Source of the DNA: Ignavibacteriota bacterium
Lineage (GTDB): Bacteria > Bacteroidota > Ignavibacteria > Tepidaquicellales > OLB5
Reading direction: 5' to 3'
Assembly (NCBI GenBank): GCA_003820375.1
Contig: RPQH01000002.1
Span: 40,587-104,586, forward strand
Length of the DNA stretch: 64,000 nt
Under the pieces are notes generated by a model, which was not told the DNA's origin, did not search any database, and saw nothing but the letters and a program-made list of their open reading frames with translations. The translations under genes and the position numbers were made by a program. Below are positions 18,452-26,794 of this stretch, in pieces (position 1 is the stretch's first letter; each line of letters begins with the position of its first letter).

Positions 18452-19114
18452 ATGTCCAAAGCAAAATATGTTTCCAATAAGAACGAAACTATTCCTTTGT
18501 TCAAAAATTCCTTTCTGGAATATTTCTCGCATATACATCCTGTAACACCGGTAATAGTTTTTGTTCCTATTATTATGGTTACTGCTTATTACGGCTTTTT
18601 AGAAGCCGGCTTAACTTACGGGATATTAACATACCTGTTTGGCATTCTTCTGTGGACAATAACGGAGTATTCGATACACCGCTGGGCATTTCATTATGAG
18701 CCAAAGACAGATACGGGGAAAAAAGTGCATTTTCTTGTTCACGGAATTCATCACGATTACCCGCGTGATGCAACACGTCTTGTGATGCCGCTGCTTGTCA
18801 GTGTGCCGCTTGCTTCAATGTTCTATTTTGCATTTTATAATTTATTTGGAATGTACAATTTAACTGTTTTCTCTGGCTTTTTGCTTGGTTATGTTTCATA
18901 TGATTCAATTCATTATGCAACCCACCACTTGCCGATGAAAAGCAGGATAGGTAATTTTCTGCGTGTGTATCACTTGCGTCACCATTACGAAGATGAGCAG
19001 ACTGGATATGGTGTGAGCAATCCATTATGGGATTATTTTTTCCGCACAGTACCAAAGTACCTGCTTGACGATAAGAAGATAGATAAGATAGAGGGTAAGG
19101 AAATAGTAAATTAA
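18452..19114 (+). CDS. Fatty acid hydroxylase/sterol desaturase superfamily membrane protein
   Basis: This 220-residue integral membrane di-iron enzyme is of the ERG3/fatty-acid 2-hydroxylase type. Four or so hydrophobic spans surround histidine clusters typical of the family: E-Y-x-x-H-R-W-x-F-H (about 72-81), H-G-I-H-H-D-Y-P (about 97-104), H-Y-A-T-H-H (about 154-159) and L-R-H-H-Y-E-D (about 174-180). The arrangement best fits fatty acid 2-hydroxylases acting on membrane lipid acyl chains, possibly sphingolipids. The substrate is inferred. It is a single gene followed by a hairpin shared with the convergent VOC gene. Confidence 0.88.
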   Translation: MSKAKYVSNKNETIPLFKNSFLEYFSHIHPVTPVIVFVPIIMVTAYYGFLEAGLTYGILTYLFGILLWTITEYSIHRWAFHYEPKTDTGKKVHFLVHGIHHDYPRDATRLVMPLLVSVPLASMFYFAFYNLFGMYNLTVFSGFLLGYVSYDSIHYATHHLPMKSRIGNFLRVYHLRHHYEDEQTGYGVSNPLWDYFFRTVPKYLLDDKKIDKIEGKEIVN

Positions 19115-19115
19115 A

Positions 19116-19150
19116 AAAGCAGCACAGGTAGGAATGTCTGTGCTGCTTAT
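19116..19150. terminator. Bidirectional terminator between convergent genes
   Basis: The stem aagcagcaca/tgtgctgctt encloses a 12-base loop, with A-runs on the left and T-rich sequence on the right. It sits between the ends of the 18452 (+) and 19157 (-) genes and can serve both. Confidence 0.75.
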
Positions 19151-19156
19151 TTAAAA

Positions 19157-19528
19157 TTAATTCTTTGGTGAGTGTAATGCTACTTTATTTCCTTCAGTAT
19201 CAATAAATGTAGCAATGTAACCAATCTCTTCAGTAACTAAGCTTTTAGGCATAACAACTTTACCGCCGTTTGTTTCAATTCTGCCAATAACATCATCAAG
19301 CTTTCCATCAGCATTAAGATAAACAAGAGTACCCTGCTCTGATGGTTTGTAGCCTTCACCGTGGCATATAGCACCGCTTACACCGCTCTGGTCGCCCGGG
19401 AAAAATCCCATAACATAATCACCCATCTGCTGTTCAAACAATTCAAATTCGAAAATAGAGTTATAAAATTTTTGTGCTCTTTTAAAATCCAGCACCGGGA
19501 TTTCGAACCAATTTATTGCATTTGCCAT
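19157..19528 (-). CDS. VOC (glyoxalase/bleomycin-resistance) family protein
   Basis: This 123-residue single vicinal-oxygen-chelate protein is built from two beta-alpha-beta-beta-beta modules. The first starts N-W-F-E-I-P-V-x-D-F-x-R-A-x-x-F-Y; the second ends I-A-T-F-I-D-T-E-G-N-K-V-A-L-H-S. An upstream extension in frame reaches 19609 but is N-L-rich sequence made by the cagattcat-type tandem repeat. The start at 19528 is preferred because it has a GGAG site ten bases upstream. Family members bind divalent metals and small ligands; the substrate cannot be told. An AraC-type regulator gene lies upstream on the same strand. Confidence 0.88.
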   Translation of the reverse strand: MANAINWFEIPVLDFKRAQKFYNSIFEFELFEQQMGDYVMGFFPGDQSGVSGAICHGEGYKPSEQGTLVYLNADGKLDDVIGRIETNGGKVVMPKSLVTEEIGYIATFIDTEGNKVALHSPKN

Positions 19529-19559
19529 GAATTTTACTCCTTTATTTATATTAAGTTTA

Positions 19560-19690
19560 TTGAAAAATTTTAAAAGATTAATCAGATTAGTCAGATTCAT
19601 CAGATTCATCAGATTAAGAAGTTAGAAGTTAGAAGCTAGATTTTCTACCCTCCAACCTCTAACTTCTACCCTCTACCCTCTCAACACGGT
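19560..19690. repeat. Degenerate tandem word repeats (cagattcat, gttagaa/ctctacc)
   Basis: Around 19571-19608 a 9-bp unit close to cagattcat recurs. From 19619 gttagaagttagaag is followed by its approximate complement family (cctctaacttctaccctctacc). This fills the space between the VOC and AraC genes. No gene is present. Confidence 0.6.
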
Positions 19691-19752
19691 AAATCTAACG
19701 AATCTGAGCAATCCCTTCACAATTATACAAATCTACAACATCAAATTGAACT

Positions 19753-20661
19753 TTACTTCTTTGATATTGCTAATTTTGTTGTATGCTTCCTGAACATTGT
19801 GCGGAATGTCTCGGGTGAGAAGCCCATCTTTTGTTTGTACAGCCAGCTAAAGGAGCTTAAGCTGTCAAACCCTACTTCATTGCAGATTTGTGTAACAGGC
19901 ATGTTGGTATTGGAAAGCAGGTTCATTGCATATTCAATTCTCTTTCTGCTTATGTATTGATACGGAGTTTCACTGAACACTTCTTTAAACAGCCTGAGAA
20001 AATGATAGCGTGATATACATGCGGCTTCGGCAATCTTTTCCAGTGTTATTGTTTCCTTAAATGAACTGTCGATAAACTCTTTTGCTTTCCAAATCTTTTT
20101 ATACAATTCTGTTTTTGTAGAAAGCTTTACAGGAGGAAGCTTTTCAACTTCTTTATAAATATTTCTGTGAACCAAAAGCATCTTTGTCAGCAATTCATAA
20201 TATTGTTCTTCCCACCAACAGGGGTCTTCGTATGATACATTTGATGCAATCCTCATTTTCATTACAACAGGCATTACAAAATTATCGATGGAATACAGTC
20301 TTTCAAAGAAGTGAATGGGCTGATGATTTTTTGTAATGAACGGGTGGAATATTTTATCTTCAGGAGTTATTAAATTTCCAAGTACTTCATTTACAAAATC
20401 ACTATTAAAATAAACCGAAATAGATTCTACTTTTTGTGATGAATCAATTTGATATGAACAGGTTTGTCCCGCATTAATTATAAGGTAATTGTTATTAAGA
20501 ATATAATCACCGCTTGGAGTTTTATAATGTGCAGAGCCGTTTAACGCAAACTTAACGGTTAAGGTTGTAATATGCTCAGGACAATTATATTTACTTGTCT
20601 TAAAATGAACAAAGCAATTTTGTTCGGGGCTTATTTTATCAGGCGGTTGTTTTAATAACAT
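19753..20661 (-). CDS. AraC/XylS-family transcriptional regulator
   Basis: This 302-residue DNA-binding regulator has an N-terminal half (about 1-180) that looks like an AraC-type cupin sensor domain (strand-rich; D-Y-I-L-N-N-N-Y-L-I-I-N-A-G-Q). The C-terminal ~100 residues contain the double helix-turn-helix: first L-E-K-I-A-E-A-A-C-I-S-R-Y-H-F-L-R-L-F-K, second V-T-Q-I-C-N-E-V-G-F-D-S-L-S-S-F. The F-S-x-x-x-K-x-x-x-G-x-S-P-x-x-F end is also typical. The gene is preceded by a set of large inverted repeats (20734-21060). Its likely target includes itself or the VOC gene downstream; the ligand is unknown. Confidence 0.93.
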   Translation of the reverse strand: MLLKQPPDKISPEQNCFVHFKTSKYNCPEHITTLTVKFALNGSAHYKTPSGDYILNNNYLIINAGQTCSYQIDSSQKVESISVYFNSDFVNEVLGNLITPEDKIFHPFITKNHQPIHFFERLYSIDNFVMPVVMKMRIASNVSYEDPCWWEEQYYELLTKMLLVHRNIYKEVEKLPPVKLSTKTELYKKIWKAKEFIDSSFKETITLEKIAEAACISRYHFLRLFKEVFSETPYQYISRKRIEYAMNLLSNTNMPVTQICNEVGFDSLSSFSWLYKQKMGFSPETFRTMFRKHTTKLAISKK

Positions 20662-20733
20662 CTCAAATTATTTAGTCTCTAAGCTAAAATATTTTATCAT
20701 AAAAAACACCATAAAAATTTCGGATTTCGGATT

Positions 20734-21060
20734 GAAAAAGCTTGAACCACAGATTAACCCAGATTAATATGATTAGAATGATTAGACCTCCATAATTGCA
20801 TAAATTTCCTTTATTCCAGGCAATATTTTACAAAAAGCGAACATATATTGCAAAGTTATTATTAAATAAACAAATCTTTAGAAAAAATTTCTTTGTGAAC
20901 TATATATTCTAATTTGTATTCTACAAAGTTTGAATATTTGTAATCAAAAAAAGAAGATATAATCATTCTAATCATATTAATCTGGGTTAATCTGCGGTTC
21001 AAGCTTTTCTAATCATTCAAATCATATTAATCAAGGTTAATCTGGGGTTCAAGCTTTTTA
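20734..21060. repeat. Three copies of a ~51-bp repeat, two forming a long inverted pair
   Basis: The left copy 20734-20785 (starting gaaaaagcttgaacc) is mirrored by 20960-21009 with about one or two mismatches. A third copy (21010-21060) follows directly in the same orientation as the second but is more diverged. The core is a run of gattaaccc/gattaatatgatta words. The 175 bp between the arms holds the start region upstream of the AraC gene. This fills most of the gap between the divergent AraC and exonuclease genes. Confidence 0.8.
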
Positions 21061-21149
21061 ATCTTATTAATCAACTATGAATTTTATATCTCCTATTTCC
21101 ATTTCTTTAATAAACATTAATAATTAAAATATTTTAAAAATATAGGATT

Positions 21150-22172
21150 TTGGATAAAATATTAAAATTTACCGGTAAAGGAATCTACTGTCCGCAGGCG
21201 GATATTTATATTGACCCCTGGAAGGCAGTTGATAAGGCGGTAATTACTCACGGTCATTCCGACCATGCACACTATGGAAGCAAATATTATCTTGCACAAA
21301 TGCTAACAGTCCCGATACTAAAGCACCGCTTAGGCAGTAAGATAAATGTTAAAGGGATTGAATATAATGAGCCGCTGGATATTAACGGTGTAAAAATATC
21401 GCTTCATCCTGCCGGTCATATAATCGGCTCTGCACAAATTAGAGTTGAATACAAAGGTGAAGTTGCAGTTGTATCAGGTGATTACAAGCTTGAAGATGAT
21501 GGCATCAGTACTCCATTTGAACCTGTTAAGTGCAATATATTTGTATCCGAATCAACATTTGGATTGCCAATTTATAAATGGAAAACTCAGAAGGAAATCA
21601 GTGATGAAATAAACAGCTGGTGGCGTGGTAATGAAAAGAACGGCAAAGCAAGTGTGCTCATGGGTTATGTTCTCGGGAAATCACAACGATTATTATTTAA
21701 TCTTGATGCATCTATCGGGAAAATTTTTGTCCATGGAGCAGTGCAGAATATAAATGAAATATTTATCAAAGCAGGAGTGAAGCTTCCTGATGCTGAAAAG
21801 GTAACTTCATCAAACAGGAATGATTACCACGGTTCAATGATTCTAACTCCTTCATTTGTTTTGGGTTCACCCTGGCTGAAAAGATTTGAGCCATACTCAA
21901 TTGCAAATGCATCGGGATGGATGGCGGTGAGAGGTGTAAAAAGAAGAATGGCTATTGACAGGGGATTTGTAGTTTCGGACCACGCTGACTGGAACGGGTT
22001 GAACACTGCTATAAAGGAAACAGGTGCTGAAAAAATTTATATCACTCATGGCTTTACGGATGTGTTTGTAAAATGGCTGAGAGAGCAGGGATATGACGCC
22101 CATATTCTGAAGACAGAATTTGAAGGCGAGATTGAAGAGCCGCCTAAAAATGACTTGATAAATGAAAGCTGA
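21150..22172 (+). CDS. DNA-ligase-associated exonuclease (metallo-beta-lactamase fold)
   Basis: This 340-residue predicted nuclease belongs to the ligase-associated family of beta-CASP-like metallo-beta-lactamases. Visible motifs are T-H-G-H-S-D-H-A-H (about 33-41, two-metal site), H-P-A-G-H-I-I-G-S-A (about 90-99), V-V-S-G-D-Y-K (about 109-115), V-S-E-S-T-F-G and a late S-D-H-A-D-W. It starts at TTG. In other bacteria it is encoded with an ATP-dependent ligase, an Lhr-like helicase and a metallophosphoesterase, proposed to act in DNA repair. Here the ligase (26795) and helicase (28995) lie 4.6-9 kb downstream rather than adjacent. The last ~140 bp of this gene is duplicated at 24538-24674. 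Confidence 0.88.
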   Translation: MDKILKFTGKGIYCPQADIYIDPWKAVDKAVITHGHSDHAHYGSKYYLAQMLTVPILKHRLGSKINVKGIEYNEPLDINGVKISLHPAGHIIGSAQIRVEYKGEVAVVSGDYKLEDDGISTPFEPVKCNIFVSESTFGLPIYKWKTQKEISDEINSWWRGNEKNGKASVLMGYVLGKSQRLLFNLDASIGKIFVHGAVQNINEIFIKAGVKLPDAEKVTSSNRNDYHGSMILTPSFVLGSPWLKRFEPYSIANASGWMAVRGVKRRMAIDRGFVVSDHADWNGLNTAIKETGAEKIYITHGFTDVFVKWLREQGYDAHILKTEFEGEIEEPPKNDLINES

Positions 22173-22259
22173 ATTTTGATTTTACAGAAGTTTCAATTTA
22201 AATTAAATTTATACACGTTCTTTTTTAATCTATACTATTCAATATGAGCATATGACATT

Positions 22260-24413
22260 ATGTATAAGCACTTATACATATTAATATTTTTCAATTCTTG
22301 TTTACTCTTTTCACAGCAGGGATGGTTTTGGCAGAGCCCTCTCCCTCAAGGCAACGATATAAATGATATTTACTGGCTGAACAGCAATACCGCTTATTTA
22401 GCGGGTGCTTGCGGTACTATAATGAAGACTACCGATAAAGGCAGAAACTGGGTAATCCAATATAATGGAATCAAATATTCTCTTGGTGTTATAAGATTCT
22501 TTAATGAAAATTCAGGAATTGCTGCAGGTAGTAATGGCACTATTTTAAGAACTACTAATGCAGGAAATAATTGGATTGTTGTTGACAGCGGCAAATATAA
22601 ATGGTATCATGCAATCGACTTTATAAACCAATCTACCGGATGGCTGCAAAGTTTTCATGAGAGTATAAATGTATTGTATAAAACTACAAATTCGGGCGCA
22701 AATTGGAACGCAGATTCAATATATTTAAACTTTAATACATCAGGTTCTGATTGTATGAAATGGCTTTCGGCAGATACATGTCTTATAAGCACATCGAATA
22801 ATATCGGCAATTATCTTTATAAAACTGTTAACGGTGGTATTAACTGGCAGGTTAAACTTACTCTCCCTTATCAATCATATATTGCACATTTAGTATTTAT
22901 TAATTCATACACTGGATGGGTTAGAGGAGGCAATTCAGTATATAAAACTACTAACCGTGGTGAAAACTGGACAGCAATTTTCACACCGGTTAATGTGAGC
23001 TTTTATGATTTATCATTTTCAAATATTAATAACGGATTAGTTACAGGTAGTATGAATAATAATTCATTGATTTATAAAACAACAAACGGCGGAGAAAATT
23101 GGAGCTTAGCTTTTAGTATTAATAAATCAAACTATTCTTATATTACGGATATAGCATTAAATACCAATGATGTAATTGCAGCAGGTTCTCAGGGTCTAAT
23201 TTATATTTCCAGCAATACAGGAACGTCATGGGATTCTATCTGCTACAATGTAGCAGATGAATACCGAAAACCGGTTTTTTTAAATGATAACACAGGTTTT
23301 ATACTAAGTGGCAGATTTCAGGGACCAGGCTTTGCAAGCAGCACTAGCGATGGCGGTTTTACATGGTATTCAAAGATAATTGATACAACTACTAATTTTG
23401 ATGCGCTATATTTTATCAATGAAAATACAGGCTGGGCTGGAAACTTGAATTGTATTTATAAAACTACAAATAGAGGTATTAATTGGGCGAAAATTTACAG
23501 TAACGATACATCTTATTATTTCAATTGTATTACATTTCCTAGTTATAATACAGGATATATAAGCGGTGGTTTCGGTATACTAAAAACCGTTAATGCCGGA
23601 GAAAACTGGCAGAAAATATTTAATGTAGGGATGGATGTACAGGCTATGTACTTTATTAATGAAATTACAGGCTGGGTTGTAACATATTTCAGAAATATCT
23701 ACAAAACAACGAACGGCGGAAATACGTGGAATTATAATATGTCTATCGCGGCACCCCAGGAAAATTCGTATAAAATAATCTTTTCGGATGAGAACACAGG
23801 TTTTGTAATAAGTGATCATGGCATAAACAGAAGCACTAATGGAGGTGCTAACTGGACTTGGATATATCCATATTCAAATCCGATTACCGATCTGACAATT
23901 ACACCTTCAAAAAAAGTTTGGGCAATTGATTTACAGGGCCGCGTAATCAGTTCATATGACCTGGGAAATTCATGGATTGAATATTTTATATTCTTTAATA
24001 CGTATTATTCAAATTCAATAGCTTTTACTTCAGAAAACACAGGTTATATTTTTAGTGCAAATAGCAAAATACTGAAAACAACTACTGCAAGCATTGGCAT
24101 AAAACCCATTTCAAATAATGTTCCATCCGGTTATCATTTATATCAGAATTATCCTAACCCGTTTAATCCTTCGACCAATATTAATTTTGATATTGGCGGC
24201 AATGAAAAAGTAAAAGCAAAAATAATATTGTACGATATGCTTGGCAGGCAGGCAGCAATTATGCTGGATGAAGAACTATCTCCGGGAGAATATAATATAA
24301 AATGGAATGGGGCTAATCTTGCAAGCGGAATATATTTCTGTCAATTAACAATTAGCAATGGACAATTAACAAAAGTATTTACTGAAACCAAGAAGATGGT
24401 TTTGCTAAAATAA
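22260..24413 (+). CDS. Secreted YCF48/BNR-repeat protein with T9SS sorting domain
   Basis: This 717-residue protein has a signal peptide (about 1-19, ending C-L-L-F-S-Q). About a dozen ~45-residue propeller-type repeats follow, each with a G-x-x-x-G turn and K-T-T-N-x-G-x-N-W. The C-terminal sorting domain (about 630-717) has Q-N-Y-P-N-P-F-N-P-S and ends M-V-L-L-K. Inside the last strand region a Q-L-T-I-S-N-G-Q-L-T-K segment is encoded by a tandem caattaaca-type DNA repeat, apparently an in-frame insertion. The gene is flanked by the exonuclease 3' end and a duplicated copy of that 3' end, so it looks inserted into the repair locus. A beta-propeller binding or structural role is likely. Confidence 0.9.
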   Translation: MYKHLYILIFFNSCLLFSQQGWFWQSPLPQGNDINDIYWLNSNTAYLAGACGTIMKTTDKGRNWVIQYNGIKYSLGVIRFFNENSGIAAGSNGTILRTTNAGNNWIVVDSGKYKWYHAIDFINQSTGWLQSFHESINVLYKTTNSGANWNADSIYLNFNTSGSDCMKWLSADTCLISTSNNIGNYLYKTVNGGINWQVKLTLPYQSYIAHLVFINSYTGWVRGGNSVYKTTNRGENWTAIFTPVNVSFYDLSFSNINNGLVTGSMNNNSLIYKTTNGGENWSLAFSINKSNYSYITDIALNTNDVIAAGSQGLIYISSNTGTSWDSICYNVADEYRKPVFLNDNTGFILSGRFQGPGFASSTSDGGFTWYSKIIDTTTNFDALYFINENTGWAGNLNCIYKTTNRGINWAKIYSNDTSYYFNCITFPSYNTGYISGGFGILKTVNAGENWQKIFNVGMDVQAMYFINEITGWVVTYFRNIYKTTNGGNTWNYNMSIAAPQENSYKIIFSDENTGFVISDHGINRSTNGGANWTWIYPYSNPITDLTITPSKKVWAIDLQGRVISSYDLGNSWIEYFIFFNTYYSNSIAFTSENTGYIFSANSKILKTTTASIGIKPISNNVPSGYHLYQNYPNPFNPSTNINFDIGGNEKVKAKIILYDMLGRQAAIMLDEELSPGEYNIKWNGANLASGIYFCQLTISNGQLTKVFTETKKMVLLK

Positions 24414-24454
24414 CTAATAACTAATAGAAATGAATATTGAAGAAGTATTATAGT

Positions 24455-24488
24455 AATAAGGCGGTTAATTTTTGACCGCCTTATTTTT
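24455..24488 (+). terminator. Rho-independent terminator after the YCF48-repeat gene
   Basis: An 11-bp perfect stem (aataaggcggt/accgccttatt) with a 9-base loop is followed by a run of T. It starts about 40 bp after the stop of the gene ending at 24413. Confidence 0.85.
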
Positions 24489-24537
24489 TTGTATGAATAA
24501 AAATTTTGTCCAATCACAAATAAAAGAAACTGATTTA

Positions 24538-24674
24538 CCGGTGTGTTTGTGGAATGGTCATGAGAGCAGAAAGATGCTGCACACGTTCTGAAGACAGAAT
24601 TTGAAGGCGAGATTGAGGAGTCGCCTAAAAATGACTTGATAAATGAAAGCTGAATTTTGATTTTACAGAAGTTT
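24538..24674 (+). pseudogene. Duplicated 3' end of the exonuclease gene
   Basis: About 137 bp match 22053-22194, covering the last ~40 codons of the exonuclease, its TGA stop and ~22 bp beyond. The stretch from gaagacagaatttgaaggcg to tttacagaag is almost identical; the 5' part has small insertions and changes that break the frame. It has no start and cannot be expressed. It marks where DNA between the two copies was inserted or duplicated. Confidence 0.88.
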
Positions 24675-24749
24675 ATAAATCAAATCAACCAAATGGCATA
24701 AATTTACTTTTATTACTTATTCATAATATAACATCAATAAGAGGTAGTA

Positions 24750-25904
24750 ATGAAAGCAATAATGTCTGTCGTAATACTTCAGTTAATATTTTCCTCATTC
24801 TTATTTTCTCAGAAGAAAGAAACAATAGGTAAAATAAATATAAATAACAGATATTGGTCTTTGGGAATAACAGGCGGCGGAGCTGCTTATTTGATAGATG
24901 ATATCTACCCCAAAAAAATTAATCCATTACCCGGGTTCACCTTTGGAACGGAAATTTCATATAACTTTTCAGGTTTAAATTCTTCATTATTATTTTCAGT
25001 AAATTATACATCTTTTAATGTTAGCCCTTCAAAATATGAATACCATGGCAATAAGATAAAAGATAAGATAGAAAATATTGAGATAAGCATAGGTCCCAGA
25101 TTTTTTACAGGTAAAAACTACTTTATCCAGGGGAGCTTTGGAAATTATATTCATTTCGGAAGATATGTAAATGAAAATAATGTATATGGAAAATTATACA
25201 ATACTTATACAGATGCCGGATTAGGATTTAGTATTGCAGCAGGGAGATTTATACCTCTTTCAAAATCACTTGATTTATTGATGGAAGGGAAGATTCACAG
25301 CGTTCTTCCGCAGCTTAAGGAAGTACTGTATTTTACATTAAATGCCGGGGTGGTTTTGAATGGAAAAGGCAATGGATTGAAACAAAATTCATTGAATAAT
25401 TATTCCATTGCCGTATCAGGCGGTATAACAAATTTTGATATGTTTTACACAAAGGAATATAAAACGAAACCAAACATAGGATTAGAAATAGGATATAAAA
25501 CAGGTGGTAATGAATTTCTGATTATTGGCATGTATAATAAAATCAAAAATTACCGCGACAATGAATACATAAGCAGGTCATTAGCATCTATCACTGCAGG
25601 AGAAAGGATATATATTGGTGAAAAGAATATTAAAGGCTTTTTTGAGATAGGCGGCGGATTGTATGGTTCAAGCAGAACAAGGTCGGGAATTGTTGAAACT
25701 TCGGATTCAAAAAGTGGTATAGGGATAACAGCAGGAGCAGGAGTAATGTATAATATCACAAGCAGATTAAACGTTATCGCAAAATCTGTATTTAATACTA
25801 TCTTCTCAGATAAAATTAAAGAATCTCCTTTTATAACACTGCAGGCAGGATTGAGATGGGAGTTTGATGAAATTGACAGGGAAGAAAAATTACCAGAATA
25901 TTAA
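24750..25904 (+). CDS. Predicted outer-membrane beta-barrel-type protein
   Basis: This 384-residue exported protein has a signal peptide (about 1-20, S-F-L-F-S-Q). The rest alternates polar and hydrophobic/aromatic residues in short strands with G-rich turns (for example A-A-G-R-F-I-P-L and G-F-F-E-I-G-G-G-L-Y). The pattern is typical of outer-membrane barrels, and the protein repeats a similar barrel-like half twice (about 30-205 and 215-375). No sorting domain is present, in keeping with barrel insertion rather than T9SS release. No specific family was recognised. It sits between the duplicated exonuclease tail and dispersed repeat copy B. Confidence 0.75.
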   Translation: MKAIMSVVILQLIFSSFLFSQKKETIGKININNRYWSLGITGGGAAYLIDDIYPKKINPLPGFTFGTEISYNFSGLNSSLLFSVNYTSFNVSPSKYEYHGNKIKDKIENIEISIGPRFFTGKNYFIQGSFGNYIHFGRYVNENNVYGKLYNTYTDAGLGFSIAAGRFIPLSKSLDLLMEGKIHSVLPQLKEVLYFTLNAGVVLNGKGNGLKQNSLNNYSIAVSGGITNFDMFYTKEYKTKPNIGLEIGYKTGGNEFLIIGMYNKIKNYRDNEYISRSLASITAGERIYIGEKNIKGFFEIGGGLYGSSRTRSGIVETSDSKSGIGITAGAGVMYNITSRLNVIAKSVFNTIFSDKIKESPFITLQAGLRWEFDEIDREEKLPEY

Positions 25905-25984
25905 AAATCCATACAGATTTGACACCGCCTTAAAATCCCTCCAAATGTGCCGGGCAGGAATGACACGGGGTTAACGCGGAAAAA

Positions 25985-26627
25985 TCAGAGTTGGGTTCAA
26001 AACAGTGCTAAGACGGGTTCAAGTTGTGCCGGAGTTGGGTTCAAATTGGTATCAAGTTGGGTTATCGTTTTTGGAAAACAGGGGTTAACTCATTGCAGTA
26101 TAAGCAGATAACGCCGTCAGAGATGTGAGATTTTCGATTTAAGATTTGCGATTTTGAGCCGGAATCGGCATTTTTTCTGAAAAATAAAACTTCACTATAT
26201 CATTAACCAATATCGCTATAGGAAAAATTTGGTAGCAAATATTTGTCGCTGTTGTTGGAGAGTTAAAGTATTACTTGAAGTTCATCAGTGTCAATAATAG
26301 GACACCCCCCTTCCGCTTCGCTCCCCCTCTCTCGAGAGGGGAATCCTTACCTGATTACTCTTCTTATATTCCACATTATGAAAAAATGCTCAATACACTC
26401 AATAAACTCTAAGCACTCAATACACTCCAAACTATTTTCAGGTAAAATTTGACAATTAATAATTACTATACTAATTTATGATAGTAGTGATTGCTATTGT
26501 ATAATATCGATCACAATCGTTCTTTGTTAATATCGAAATAAATTAAAGCATGTCGTAATATTGTTTTAAAATGATGCTCACGAATTTGGTTAGATTTTTA
26601 ATGGATGAAAAAAATATGTACTGAAAA
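25985..26627 (+). repeat. Dispersed leader-like repeat, copy B
   Basis: This is the second copy of the block at 67-728. It shares the opening tcagagttgggttcaaaac, the cgattttgagccggaatc block, the acttcactatatcattaacc block, the promoter-like pair, a GTTCTTTG (boxA-like) motif at 26519-26526 and the ending gatgaaaaaaatatgta. The middle (about 26290-26400) differs and carries a ctccccctctctcgagagggg palindromic insert. It fills most of the 890-bp gap before the ligase gene. No coding potential is evident. Confidence 0.75.
26449..26477 (+). promoter_or_regulatory. Promoter-like -35/-10 in dispersed repeat B
   Basis: TTGACA (26449-26454) and TAATTT (26472-26477) have a 17-bp spacer, the same arrangement as in copy A. 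It would transcribe toward the ATP-dependent ligase gene, leaving a ~300-base leader. Confidence 0.5.
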
Positions 26628-26794
26628 ATGCACTAAAATATTAATTGTATAAAAAGTGCATTTAAACCGCAAAACCGGTAAATTTTATAAAGGAACGCAG
26701 CGGGTAAAAGCCGGGGTTTTATTTTTTATAATTAGGAAGAGGTTAATAAATAATCCTGTTTTCTATGAATTTGGATTGATAATTTTAATAACTG

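Noticed and set aside
19529..19609. Extended N-terminus of the VOC protein
   Set aside because: The extra 27 residues are N/L-rich translation of a tandem repeat; a GGAG site supports the start at 19528.
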